This document shows, in pieces, positions 1 to 9,096 of a stretch of 64,000 nucleotides of DNA. The stretch spans positions 62,001-126,000 of the forward strand of contig DBKT01000011.1 of the NCBI GenBank assembly GCA_002297365.1. The letters are read 5' to 3'. The DNA is from Caryophanales bacterium UBA743 (GTDB lineage: Bacteria; Bacillota_I; Bacilli_A; RFN20; CAG-826). The notes under the pieces are model-generated. The model worked only from the letters and a program-made list of their open reading frames with translations. It did not search any database and was not told the origin of the DNA. Position numbers and translations under genes: made by a program. The number at the start of each line of letters is the position of its first letter. The first letter of the stretch is position 1.

Positions 1-933
1 GAGCACAAAGACGAATTCCCTGCCGTTTTCCCTTCTAATGCCACAGTAGGCGCGACATACAATATCGATCTGATTGAGAGACTAGGCGAGCAAACTGGCG
101 AAGAAGCTGCTTGGGCTGGTTTTAATGGCATTTATGGCTTAGGGGTGAATATTCACCGTGGCGCCTATTGCGGAAGAACTTTCGAATATTATTCCGAAGA
201 TGGCTTTTTAACGGGCGTTGCCGCTGGGTATGAAGCAGTCGGCCTTCATAAGAAAGGCGTCTTCGTTATTGCGAAACACGCCGTTTTGAACGATCAAGAA
301 ACAAGACGAGCCGGCCTAAACGTTTGGGCTAATGAGCAAACGATTCGTGAAATCTATTCCAGAGCCTTGGAAGTTGCGATTGAAATTGACCGCGAATATA
401 CGCCTAACAGCGTCTTCGGAGTCATGACGGGCATGAATCGCCTTGGCGCAAAGTGGACGGGCGCGCAGGGTTTCTGCAATACCGTTTTGAAAGCGGAATA
501 CGGCATGAGGGGCTACGCTATCTCAGACTATAATTCATCCCGTCTTTATATGAGCCCGATCCAAGGCGTTTTGAATGGAAACGACCTTCCCGATGGTCAA
601 CCAGCCGGCGCCAAGGGCGGATACGACGATGATGGAAATGACATTCGTTTCTCTTCCTATTCCGTCGGATACGGAAAATTAGCTTGGGCCATGCGCGATT
701 CATTGAAAGCCACCCTTTATACGGTTGTCAATTCCAACGCAATGAATGGCATTAGCGCCGACTCTTCCTTCCGCACGATCACCCCGACTTGGGAAAGGGT
801 TTTGCCAATCGTTACGAGAGTGACGATGACCGTCTTTATTTGGTCTGCCGTCCTCTTTGGCTGCCTTTATCTTTACAACGTCTCTCTGGATGTCGTTAAC
901 TCCTTAAATTTAAAGAAAAAGGAAGATAAATAA
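1..933 (+). CDS. GH3 family glycoside hydrolase, 3' part, with C-terminal membrane anchor
   Basis: The reading frame is open from base 1, so the start lies upstream; 310 residues are visible. Family 3 glycosidase signatures are clear: LGVNIHRGAYCGRTFEYY matches the family's LGPGINMKRNPxCGRNFEYF block, AKHAVLNDQE matches KHFxxNxQE, and ISDYNSS holds the expected catalytic nucleophile Asp (codon at 526-528). The catalytic (beta/alpha)8 domain sits at the C-terminus, and the chain ends in one hydrophobic segment (about 799-885) and a short Lys-rich tail. Usual GH3 enzymes carry further C-terminal domains after the barrel, so the missing part may hold them upstream (domain-swapped order). Likely a surface-anchored beta-glycosidase; substrate unknown. 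The next gene starts 14 bases downstream, suggesting co-transcription. Confidence 0.85.
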   Translation, partial: EHKDEFPAVFPSNATVGATYNIDLIERLGEQTGEEAAWAGFNGIYGLGVNIHRGAYCGRTFEYYSEDGFLTGVAAGYEAVGLHKKGVFVIAKHAVLNDQETRRAGLNVWANEQTIREIYSRALEVAIEIDREYTPNSVFGVMTGMNRLGAKWTGAQGFCNTVLKAEYGMRGYAISDYNSSRLYMSPIQGVLNGNDLPDGQPAGAKGGYDDDGNDIRFSSYSVGYGKLAWAMRDSLKATLYTVVNSNAMNGISADSSFRTITPTWERVLPIVTRVTMTVFIWSAVLFGCLYLYNVSLDVVNSLNLKKKEDK

Positions 934-947
934 TCGAGGAACATTCT

Positions 948-3563
948 ATGAACAAGAAAAACAAAACTCTTATAACGGGCATGGCTTCTTTGATGATGTT
1001 TATTCCTGCCATGGTTTCCTGCAGCGGGAATAAGAATCACGGCGTTCATGAACATGCTTTCTATCCCGTAATGGCGAAAGAGGCAACCTGCGTTTCTACA
1101 GGGAATATCGCCTATGATCAATGCATCTATTGCAAACAGATTGAAGTGAATGGCGAAAGAAAAACCCTAGAAGAGGTCACTCTTCCTATGGACCCAGACG
1201 CTCATAAGCATCTGGAGGATTTCGCTGCCATCGCCCCTACTTGCATAAGCGGAGGCAATACCGCCTATTCTTATTGCGAGGATTGCGGAAAATACGTCAT
1301 TGACGGGGAGACGGTAAACGGCAATGAGTCCGCTCTTCTCCCAATCGAGCCAAATAACCACCACTTAGAGGAATTAGCCTACAAAGCCCCAACATGCGGA
1401 ACAGATGGCTATAAAGCCCATATGGAATGCACCCTTTGCCATAAAGATTTCATTGACGGCCAAGAGGTAAGCGAAGATAGCATCTTCATCCCTAAGACAA
1501 AGCAACACGTCTACGATGAAAACGGGGCGGATAACGTTTGCAAAAAAGCCTTCCAATTCGACAATCAGGTCTTTGATGACAATAACGCCTATAGCCTATC
1601 CGCTTGCTCAAAAGGAAAGGAGATGAATTCCACCCAAGAGAAAGCCCCTATCGCTGAGGCGCTTAAAAACGAAAGAATGACTTTCATCACCCAAACCGAT
1701 GGAGAAACTGCCACCACCGTTTCCAATGAGAATGGGGATATATCCCTCACTCATAAAGTGGACAAAGACAATCCTCAGGCCTTCACCCGAATCGCTCCCG
1801 GTGTCAAAAAGAATGATGGGACAATAGAGACTTACGTTGGCAAATTCCTTTTCTCAATGGATGTCACATTCAAAGAGAATGTCTATGTCGCTCGTGTGGG
1901 AGCCATGATCGTCAACAGCTCCTTTTCCGTTATTTCCGCAAACAGCCAAGCGAAATTGTTGGGGAGAACAGGCGCCAATTCCGAAGGGAAGGCGGACCGT
2001 AGCTTCGAAGCGGGCGTGACCTATCGTTTCGTTTATTCCATGGAGACGACCGACGAAACCCAACTGATACAATTGTGGGGTTGCTCTAATATGACAACGA
2101 TTACCTATTCTAATTTCCACCTCATCCCTCTTACGGAAGCGGAAAATAAAGTAAGCTCCACTTTCCTTTATTTTGGGAAGACGGATATGGCAAATAATGA
2201 ATTCCATGTCGAACCGAAACCAAATCCTGATCCAGCAAAGAAGAGCGTTCTTATGCCCAATGAGCAAAACTTCTTTGACGCCGCCAATTGGACAAAAGCG
2301 ACCTCTAACGACCAAGAGGCCCTCGGAGAAGGCATCTACGAATCCGATGGAAGCCTATCTTTTGATAAAAACAGCGCGGCTCGAATCAATCTTTTCCATG
2401 TTAAGGCAAACGATGGAACGTTGATTCACGTCGGAGATAACGCCTCCAAGAAAGCCGAGCAACTCGCCGGAATCTATTCCAAAGAATATTCCTATAGTTT
2501 GGAAATGCTTGTGAATGGCAGCTTCGACATGGGCATATTAGCCGCAGGCAAAGCCTTGAATAAATCCATAACCGAACAAGCCGCGCTCTATCTTACCTTC
2601 TTAGAGGATGGCTCCATTAGCATGAGTCAAACCTCTGGCGACCCCTCTTCCGTCTTCACCGATCACTTCAACGTAGCCTCCGGAAGCTATGAGCAAGGTA
2701 AGAAATTCACCTTCACGATCAAGTTGCATAGAACGGATGCGAAAACCTTAAAAGTTCAATTTTTAATCAATGGCGCCGCTTTGAAATGGAATGGAGATGC
2801 CATCACCACCAAAACGGGATATTCCTATGGTTTTGATGAGAATGGCGTATTCACTTCCAGCAAATATCTTGCCAACATTGGAATGGGCCAGAGATTAAGC
2901 GTCCTTCCTACCAGCGAATCCTCTAAGGTGACGATCTCGGATTTGAAGATCGAAACGAAAACCGTTGAAACCCCTGCAGAGCCTGAAGCCTCTCTTGACG
3001 CATTAGAAGTCAGCAATCCCTACACGATGTATAACGGCTATGACTTGTTTGCCTCTGGCAATTGGACTGCCGCAAACGAAAACAAAACGGCAAGAGATGA
3101 CGAAACGATCAAAGATTCCGATGGAAATCTCGTTTTCAAAAAGGATACTTCCAGTCGGATTGATTTCTTTCATGTGGCAAAAGACGCGAAGGGGAATCTC
3201 CGTCACCTTGCGGATAAGAAAGACAATATCGCTTCTTTGGACATCAAAAACAAAGACTATCGCTTTGACTTGGATATGAGTTCTTCTGGGGCGTTTGATT
3301 TGATGATGCTCGGGAATGCCTCCGCTTTTGGCAAATCAGACAAGAACAATTCTTTCTATCTGAGTGCCGATGCCGAGGGCACGCTCTCCTTATCTTTCGC
3401 GCTCAATAAGACTTTCATGTCCACGTTTGTAAGCGAAGCGAAATTCGATTTCACGAAAAAAGCAACGCATTTCCATCATCATGAATCGAGTGAACGATTC
3501 CGACATCGATATTTCAATCTACCTCGATTACAAACAAGTGAAATGGATGGGCGAATCTTCTAA
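948..3563 (+). CDS. Large Cys-rich repeat lipoprotein (3' end frameshifted)
   Basis: An 871-residue frame starting at ATG 948 after an AGGAA ribosome site. The N-terminus is a lipoprotein signal ending in a lipobox-like AMVSC. Residues about 30-190 form three tandem modules of about 55 residues, each with ATC/PTC, then a Gly, then a CxxC pair (QCIYCKQ, YCEDCGK, ECTLCHK), resembling metal-binding or disulfide modules. The rest is three copies of a beta-rich domain of about 240 residues ending in GQRLSVLP / GQRLGVMP motifs. The last copy leaves frame near 3470, and its true end continues in another frame to 3726 (see next entry). No enzyme motif is seen. Probably a surface binding protein, co-transcribed with the GH3 gene. 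Function unknown. Confidence 0.7.
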   Translation: MNKKNKTLITGMASLMMFIPAMVSCSGNKNHGVHEHAFYPVMAKEATCVSTGNIAYDQCIYCKQIEVNGERKTLEEVTLPMDPDAHKHLEDFAAIAPTCISGGNTAYSYCEDCGKYVIDGETVNGNESALLPIEPNNHHLEELAYKAPTCGTDGYKAHMECTLCHKDFIDGQEVSEDSIFIPKTKQHVYDENGADNVCKKAFQFDNQVFDDNNAYSLSACSKGKEMNSTQEKAPIAEALKNERMTFITQTDGETATTVSNENGDISLTHKVDKDNPQAFTRIAPGVKKNDGTIETYVGKFLFSMDVTFKENVYVARVGAMIVNSSFSVISANSQAKLLGRTGANSEGKADRSFEAGVTYRFVYSMETTDETQLIQLWGCSNMTTITYSNFHLIPLTEAENKVSSTFLYFGKTDMANNEFHVEPKPNPDPAKKSVLMPNEQNFFDAANWTKATSNDQEALGEGIYESDGSLSFDKNSAARINLFHVKANDGTLIHVGDNASKKAEQLAGIYSKEYSYSLEMLVNGSFDMGILAAGKALNKSITEQAALYLTFLEDGSISMSQTSGDPSSVFTDHFNVASGSYEQGKKFTFTIKLHRTDAKTLKVQFLINGAALKWNGDAITTKTGYSYGFDENGVFTSSKYLANIGMGQRLSVLPTSESSKVTISDLKIETKTVETPAEPEASLDALEVSNPYTMYNGYDLFASGNWTAANENKTARDDETIKDSDGNLVFKKDTSSRIDFFHVAKDAKGNLRHLADKKDNIASLDIKNKDYRFDLDMSSSGAFDLMMLGNASAFGKSDKNNSFYLSADAEGTLSLSFALNKTFMSTFVSEAKFDFTKKATHFHHHESSERFRHRYFNLPRLQTSEMDGRIF

Positions 3564-3726
3564 GCCAAACACTTCTTCCGCTCTTTCCGTTAATGAAGAG
3601 GGGAAAGTATCTTTAACCGGTTTATTAGCCACTGTCGGCCTTGGGCAAAGATTAGGCGTCATGCCAGCAGATTCTTCCACAGTGAAAATCTTAGGCGCAG
3701 CCTTCCTGCCTTCTCCGACAAAATAA
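3464..3726 (+). pseudogene. Displaced 3' end of the Cys-rich lipoprotein
   Basis: In the frame starting with ATG 3481 the translation runs on with YLDYKQVKWMG and VGLGQRLGVMPADSS. This matches the earlier copy in the same protein (NGAALKWNG, IGMGQRLSVLPTSESS). A net one-base loss (or two-base gain needed) around TTCCATCATCATG at 3468-3481 moves the gene out of frame, so the upstream product ends with an unrelated tail at 3563. Either a real mutation or a consensus error. Confidence 0.7.
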
Positions 3727-3737
3727 GATAACAATCG

Positions 3738-3768
3738 AAAGAAACGGGCTTCGGCTCGTTTTCTTTTT
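3738..3768 (+). terminator. Rho-independent terminator
   Basis: Stem AAACGGGC / GCTCGTTT around a TTCG loop, then a T-rich tract. It lies between the convergent lipoprotein (+) and hydrolase (-) genes and overlaps the stop codon of the latter, so it may serve both. Confidence 0.8.
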
Positions 3769-4741
3769 ATTTTTGATAATTTATATTTTCCTTGTCTAAA
3801 AGCGCGTAAGAGAGCATTTTCTCGCCTTCTATATCGATGTTAGAAAGCTTCACCGCATTGATTTGATGATTGTTATATGTCTTGTAATAGTAGATTCCAT
3901 CATCAAGGTTGCAACACGAGGAATAAATCGTGATTTCGTATTTATTGGAGGAAAGCTCACAACAGCCTCTTTGTTGATCTACGGAATCAAGAATATGGAA
4001 GAATTGGTTCACGCTGGAGATCTCATCTTTATCGCACACGGAGTTGTATTTGGTGAAAGCCGCCCTCACAAAACGAGATGTGGAGGATAGCCCTCCGGGG
4101 AGAAAATTCGTTCCCATGCCCCTGCTATATTTCTTTAAATCAATTCTTGAGGAGAAGGCGTTCTCAGGATCCCTTGATGTAATGCCCATGTACTGGTTTA
4201 AGAGAGCAAGATGAATGTTATAAGAAGGGTTATTCGTAAGCACTCCGATGGAATTTTCATATACATGGGTCCCATCTTTTTGAAATTCCACCACAATGGA
4301 TTCCTTTTTATCCGCAATAAGATAATGGAGCTCGGCGCATGGATAAGTCTCATTATAGGGAGTATCGCATATGTTTAATGTGAGCAGGGATTGTTTTACT
4401 TGCTCAACCGTTTCAAAAGAAGAAAGAACATAAAGGATAAACTCATATTGAGCGACATCGCATCCCTCGTTCGTTGGTTTATTGTATTTCGCGTTACCAA
4501 CAAAATTAAGCCCTGCTATAGCAAGTCCTTTTTCATTAAAGCCATCATAGAAAAGAGGATATCCTTCATGGATATGCGCCATGCCCAATAAAGCGTAATG
4601 ACGTTTTTTACCTTCTGAATATCGGAAAGAAATAGGATAGTTTCTCGGTAAGATAACAATTTCTTCCCCGTAAGAGAACTCATAGTCAAGGTTTCTCCCG
4701 AAATAATGATTCTGGGTGGTGAAAGTTATGGATGTGCACAT
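3767..4741 (-). CDS. Choloylglycine hydrolase family protein (bile salt hydrolase-like)
   Basis: 324 residues. ATG 4741 is chosen because it leaves Cys2 as the N-terminal nucleophile (MCTS, after Met removal) and is preceded by AAAGGAG; a longer frame upstream lacks support. This is the Ntn-hydrolase arrangement of bile salt hydrolases and penicillin V acylases. Family residues visible: GRNLDYE (Arg and Asp near 16-19), NEKGLAIAGLNF, TNNPSYN and the late LSSTSRFVRAAF block with its conserved Arg, which is very like bile salt hydrolases. It would hydrolyse the amide bond of glycine- or taurine-conjugated bile acids, or a related N-acyl substrate. No signal peptide, so cytoplasmic. It stands alone, convergent with the upstream gene. 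Penicillin V acylase activity cannot be excluded by reading. Confidence 0.85.
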   Translation of the reverse strand: MCTSITFTTQNHYFGRNLDYEFSYGEEIVILPRNYPISFRYSEGKKRHYALLGMAHIHEGYPLFYDGFNEKGLAIAGLNFVGNAKYNKPTNEGCDVAQYEFILYVLSSFETVEQVKQSLLTLNICDTPYNETYPCAELHYLIADKKESIVVEFQKDGTHVYENSIGVLTNNPSYNIHLALLNQYMGITSRDPENAFSSRIDLKKYSRGMGTNFLPGGLSSTSRFVRAAFTKYNSVCDKDEISSVNQFFHILDSVDQQRGCCELSSNKYEITIYSSCCNLDDGIYYYKTYNNHQINAVKLSNIDIEGEKMLSYALLDKENINYQK

Positions 4742-4922
4742 AAAATCTTCTCCTTTATTTAATTTCATTCTAACAAGGAGATTGTGAAATGGAAGAGAAG
4801 GATTCAAAACGAATGCACGCCCTAGCTCTTTTTAAAATCACGTTTTGCCTTAACCGGTTGAAGGAAGATTAATCCCACGTTTTTAATTTTTCCTGTCTTT
4901 AAAAAATTGGTTATTCAAAAAG

Positions 4923-4956
4923 AAAAGGAACATCTCGGAAAGGAGATGTTCCTTTT
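4923..4956 (-). terminator. Rho-independent terminator after cupin gene
   Basis: Perfect 14-bp stem (AAAAGGAACATCTC and its complement) with a six-base loop. Read on the minus strand it is followed by a T-rich tract. It closes the lipoprotein-cupin operon. Confidence 0.85.
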
Positions 4957-4971
4957 ACAAACGGTTAGATA

Positions 4972-5295
4972 TTAGAAAACGACCGTAAGCAACATCTTGA
5001 AATTCGTTTCGCCATATACGGCGTGAGGATGTTTGGCTGGCATGATGATAGACTCCCCTTCATGAAGAAGATATTCCTTGCCATCGATAGTCAATTTGCC
5101 TATGCCTTCTAAACAAGTCACAAGCGCATCCCCACTGGATTCGTGGGTGCTGATTTCCTCTCCTTTCCAAAAAGAGAAGATCGTCATGCTTAAGGCGTCG
5201 TTTTGCGCAAGGGTTTTGCTAACGATTTGGCCCTCTTGGTATTCGACTTGCTCTTTTAATGATAGAACGGTCGCTTTTTCAATATTTTTTAGCAT
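4972..5295 (-). CDS. Small cupin-domain protein
   Basis: 107 residues forming a single cupin beta-barrel. The two cupin motifs are recognisable: STHESSGDALVTCLEG (G-x-H-x-E region) and GESIIMPAKHPHAV, with His and Glu positioned to bind a metal. Proteins of this size are small-molecule binding or isomerase-like cupins; the substrate cannot be read from sequence. It starts 19 bases after the preceding lipoprotein and ends at a strong terminator, so it is the last gene of the operon, although nothing in it suggests a surface role. Confidence 0.8.
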   Translation of the reverse strand: MLKNIEKATVLSLKEQVEYQEGQIVSKTLAQNDALSMTIFSFWKGEEISTHESSGDALVTCLEGIGKLTIDGKEYLLHEGESIIMPAKHPHAVYGETNFKMLLTVVF

Positions 5296-5314
5296 GGCTT
5301 TATTCCTTTTGCTT

Positions 5315-7006
5315 TTAAGCTCCTAATATTCCAACAAGGAAAACGTAACTGACTTGCCCGGTCACGGAGCTTGTTTGCTGCCCAAGGAAAGGCTGAAGAG
5401 TGAGATTCTTTTGGCCGATGGCCTTGCTATAAATAGTGTACGTATTCCCGTCACTATCGGATTCCACGCTCTTTGTGAAACCAGCCGTTTCAAGCCTCGC
5501 ATAATAGCTAGTTAAGAGCTCTTCCCCTTCTTCTAGGGTTGATATTCTTGCTTGAAGGTAAGGAATTCCTCCGCTACCCCCGCAGGATCCTTCGGAATAG
5601 ACTCCGCCAAAAGTAGGGATGGCATTAAGAAGGGCTTCCCCCCCTAAAATTTGAGCAAGATAGCTATAATCGTTTTCATCACGGATGATTTGTTCCCATG
5701 TTAAATTAGAAGAGTCTTCCTTGATTTGATAGGTGGGTGCGCTCTTTTTTCCGAAATTGCTGAAAACCATCTCTTCTTTTGCGCCGAAAATGGTACGGCC
5801 ATTCCCTTCGTTGGTAGAAGTAAAAGTGATTTTATCGTCCTCGAAGTTGATGGTTAAGGTTTGGATGCTGTCGCTTACGAAAGGAGTGTAAATCGTCGTG
5901 GAAGCGAACATTCCCAAATATTTGCTGTCGAGAGTGAACACTCCGTCTTTTTCATCGAAGAAGACGCTGGAGATGTCGTAAGTTGGCCAGAAATCAGTAA
6001 TCTTGGAATCCATAGGCTTCCCAGAAAGATAAGCCTCTCCATCATACAGAGCAAGCCTTTGGGCTTTTGAATCCCTCATCACATAGGAAGCTTCTTCCGT
6101 GACTTTATTCGCATTATTCAAGAAACGGTAAGTGAATCCGTCCCCCCAAGAAGAAGAGACGACGCTTTCTGTTTCTTCATATCTTCCATCCTTGGCTTTA
6201 ATCTCATAGTTTGTTCCATTGGCTTCGAAATTAAGCGCGGCAATCTTCTTCATTCCATTTTGGAAGGTCTTGTTTTCCTCTTTATTGATGGGTTGAATGT
6301 CTTGAACGCTCTCTCCCATACTCACGAAGGTGCCCTCATAAACGCTGGAAATGCTGATCTCGCTTATGTAGGTGATGGTGTATTGCTCCAATTCGGCCTT
6401 AAAAGAGACGCTGCCGTCTTCATTCATGGTCAAAACCATGGAAGAAATGGAAGATTCGCTGCTTCTTGGATAACCACGAAGCTGGCTTCCCATGTATTTG
6501 GCGGCTGCAAGATTGCTCGCTTTTTTAAAGACGTATGTCCCGTCTTTTTTTTCAAAGTTCTCTGCTTTGAAAACGGTGAAAGCGTTCTTTAGGAAAGAAG
6601 CGCTCCAGCTTTTCCCTTCAACGGGGGTTGAGGTAACTGTATTGGCTAAGCTGAGGGTGTGCTCAACGATTTTCTTATCCTCTTCCGCATAAAGATAATC
6701 ATCATTCACAACGCTCTTATCGGGATTTCCTGAGAGAGTTTGATCATAAATGATGTGACGGTATTTTGAGGAATCTCCGTAGATTTCTTCGTAGCCTTTA
6801 TAGATGGTTTCGCTGCCAGAAGTGCTTTCAACGGCTTTATAAGTGGAGGTAGCAAGCAATTCAAGATGATAGCCGCCTTTTAGTTTCTCCAAGGTTTCAT
6901 CCAGGGTGAGAGGAGATTTTTTCTCAGAGCTTTCCGTTACTTCATTTGAAGAGCAGCCCGCAAGTAAAACAAATGCGGACAATAATAAGATAGATGATTT
7001 TTTCAT
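5315..7006 (-). CDS. Lipoprotein of about 560 residues, unknown function
   Basis: 563 residues with a type II signal peptide (lipobox LLAGC, Cys18) followed by a Ser/Glu-rich linker. The mature part is beta-rich, with repeated stretches such as DGTYVFKKA and EDGSVSFKAEL that recall LolA/LppX-like lipid-binding sheets; this is only a resemblance. The C-terminal ~100 residues (from about residue 450, LAQILGGEALLNAIPTFGG) form a separate small domain. It lies 19 bases after the Ig-like lipoprotein and shares the overall plan of the 43.8 kb lipoprotein. No catalytic motif is seen. Confidence 0.75.
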   Translation of the reverse strand: MKKSSILLLSAFVLLAGCSSNEVTESSEKKSPLTLDETLEKLKGGYHLELLATSTYKAVESTSGSETIYKGYEEIYGDSSKYRHIIYDQTLSGNPDKSVVNDDYLYAEEDKKIVEHTLSLANTVTSTPVEGKSWSASFLKNAFTVFKAENFEKKDGTYVFKKASNLAAAKYMGSQLRGYPRSSESSISSMVLTMNEDGSVSFKAELEQYTITYISEISISSVYEGTFVSMGESVQDIQPINKEENKTFQNGMKKIAALNFEANGTNYEIKAKDGRYEETESVVSSSWGDGFTYRFLNNANKVTEEASYVMRDSKAQRLALYDGEAYLSGKPMDSKITDFWPTYDISSVFFDEKDGVFTLDSKYLGMFASTTIYTPFVSDSIQTLTINFEDDKITFTSTNEGNGRTIFGAKEEMVFSNFGKKSAPTYQIKEDSSNLTWEQIIRDENDYSYLAQILGGEALLNAIPTFGGVYSEGSCGGSGGIPYLQARISTLEEGEELLTSYYARLETAGFTKSVESDSDGNTYTIYSKAIGQKNLTLQPFLGQQTSSVTGQVSYVFLVGILGA

Positions 7007-7025
7007 GTTTATTTCCTTTTCTTAA

Positions 7026-9083
7026 TTAGTTTAGCATCAAATATGCTAAGCGACTTGTTTTTCCTAAGTAGATGCCATTCGCCCCCTCAAAAAGAACGAC
7101 GACAACCTTCACACTGCCCCCTTTGGAATCCTTAAAAGAGATTTGCTTGTCTTTGACTTCGAAGTCGCCGGTCGTTTTTTTGTTATTCGTATCCTCGACA
7201 ACAAACGTTCCGGCTGTGGATGAGCCTTCCTTTAAGGCGAATTCAGCCGTCAAATAGGCAGATTGCGTATTTAAAGAATTCCATTTTGCCTTCGTTAAAT
7301 AGGAAGCGATGCCTTCATCGGTATAAGCAAAGACGTTTACTTCTCTTACTTCGGTTTCCACTCCTCCTGAGCTTTTTGCCTTCAAAGAGATTTTGCCTGG
7401 TTTGCTTGTATGAAGAACATAGCTAAAAGGAGAAGACGAATCCTTGGTGATTGTGGCGCCAATTTCATTGGTAACGAATTCGATGGTCGTATCATCATCC
7501 GCCCCTTCATTGGCGGTTAAAGTAAATGGCGTATCGCCCACGATAACGTTTTCGGAAAGATAAGTTCCATCTTTCACATTAAGGTTAGCAAAGTGCGGTT
7601 TCGCAGAGAACTCTAAGCTGGTGATCTCATGCCTTTCGATTTCCACTTCAAGCTTGAAGCCGGTTAATAATGTCGTTTTGTAATTAAAGACGTAATTCCC
7701 TTCCTTTTTGATCGTAAGGGCATTGCCATCTAAGAGATAGGAATCTTCTGGGGCGGTTTCCCCGTCTTTTGTGACAGAAACTAAGGTAAGAGGATCGATA
7801 TTGGTAGACCCAGTCCCGTTTTTCGTGACGATGACATAATATTTTTCGTTCAATTTGAAATCCGTCACCGGATTGGTCGCATAAGGATTTGCGCCCAAGA
7901 AAATAATCAACTCGTTTTTGTCCTTAAAGAAGAATTGATCAAGGTCTAAAGTCGTGCTTTCTCTTTGACCGATTGTTTCTTCCAGAGTGACGGCCGTATC
8001 GAAAGTCAAACGACGCTTGGAACCATCTGTTTCAGAATCGTATGACTTAATATGCGCATCCATGGAAGAGAGATATCCTTCGGCATTGAGCTTTATGCTC
8101 ATGCTATATTCCATATAAACGTTTTTGCCGACGTCATCTTTTACGATTTCGGAGGTATTCAATGTATAAACGCCATCTTTTTCCTCCAATAACGCGTTTC
8201 TCCTTGCTTCGATGGAGGAGAATTTGCTTACCCCGTCGAAATAATTATCTAAAACATAGCGCAAGGCACCGACTTTGTCAGAGAATTCGCCTTTATTCAG
8301 GAAGGCGTTGGTTTCATCTAAATCCGTGATTTCTTTGCTGGATGATTTTTGCTCATTCACGCTGTATTTATCATCGGAATAATCGCTTACGACATCCACA
8401 AGACGATTATGGGCTATGCCATATTGGTGAAGGGTTTTTGTGTCTTTCTCATCTTTATCGCTTTCGGTGATTTCGATGCTGGTTTTGGAATCGGCGTAAA
8501 AAGAAGCGTTCCAAGTCGTTCCTTTGGAGCGGTTAATGACGTTTTCCCATTCTTGGGTGTCGCTGTTTTGCCGATAATAATATTCGTCGCTTTGAACGGA
8601 TAAAGTGAGCTTAGACACTTTGGATGGATCTTTTTCTTCCGCATTCTCTAGGAGCTTTAGGAAGGTAGGATAAGCGGTAGAATCGATCTTCGCCTCAACG
8701 ATGATGCTTATAGGTTCGCTTGTCTTTCCGGCAATGCTTGCGCTGATTTGAGCCTCGCCTTGCGAAATGCCTTTGATTTTTCCGGTATTGTCTACACTTA
8801 AAACATCAGCGTCGGAACTTTTCCAAATGAGGGTATCGCTTGGCTTTGCGTTTTCGACTTGAGCTTGTAATTGAAGTTCATCTCCAACCGTGATTTTATT
8901 CGTGGCGGGAGCGAGGATAGAAACCGAGACTTCCAAGAAGGATTCATCGCTTGGGGAAGAATGAATAATTTCACTATTTTCATATGGTGAGGCGCTAGAA
9001 GGAGTCTCCGTTTGAGCGCAAGCGGCCAAGCCTAATAAGGCAAAGACGCTTAATAAAGTTAGGCGAACTGGTTTTTTCATCAT
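7026..9083 (-). CDS. Ig-like (Big2) domain lipoprotein
   Basis: 685 residues. The lipobox is LAAC near residue 22, then a Ser-rich linker. Residues about 50-128 are a bacterial Ig-like group 2 domain (ITVGDELQLQAQV, then GKIKGISQGEAQISAS). A long mixed domain follows (130-450) with a DGVYTLNTSEIV stretch and alternating strands, then Ig-like or beta-sandwich segments. Start: two adjacent ATG codons follow AAGGAG, and either may be used. Likely displayed on the outer face of the membrane, binding a polymer or host ligand; the ligand is unknown. Paralogue of the 45.4 kb gene (same plan, pairwise neighbour of the same type). Confidence 0.75.
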   Translation of the reverse strand: MMKKPVRLTLLSVFALLGLAACAQTETPSSASPYENSEIIHSSPSDESFLEVSVSILAPATNKITVGDELQLQAQVENAKPSDTLIWKSSDADVLSVDNTGKIKGISQGEAQISASIAGKTSEPISIIVEAKIDSTAYPTFLKLLENAEEKDPSKVSKLTLSVQSDEYYYRQNSDTQEWENVINRSKGTTWNASFYADSKTSIEITESDKDEKDTKTLHQYGIAHNRLVDVVSDYSDDKYSVNEQKSSSKEITDLDETNAFLNKGEFSDKVGALRYVLDNYFDGVSKFSSIEARRNALLEEKDGVYTLNTSEIVKDDVGKNVYMEYSMSIKLNAEGYLSSMDAHIKSYDSETDGSKRRLTFDTAVTLEETIGQRESTTLDLDQFFFKDKNELIIFLGANPYATNPVTDFKLNEKYYVIVTKNGTGSTNIDPLTLVSVTKDGETAPEDSYLLDGNALTIKKEGNYVFNYKTTLLTGFKLEVEIERHEITSLEFSAKPHFANLNVKDGTYLSENVIVGDTPFTLTANEGADDDTTIEFVTNEIGATITKDSSSPFSYVLHTSKPGKISLKAKSSGGVETEVREVNVFAYTDEGIASYLTKAKWNSLNTQSAYLTAEFALKEGSSTAGTFVVEDTNNKKTTGDFEVKDKQISFKDSKGGSVKVVVVLFEGANGIYLGKTSRLAYLMLN

Positions 9084-9096
9084 TGTTTCTCCTTAA

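Noticed and set aside
2173..2424. 83-residue plus-strand ORF inside the Cys-rich lipoprotein gene
   Set aside because: Out of frame with the repeat-bearing protein and without an SD; a shadow of that gene.
4742..4807. Longer start for the bile-salt-hydrolase-like gene
   Set aside because: It would bury the nucleophile Cys2; the ATG at 4741 has an excellent SD and fits the Ntn-hydrolase family.
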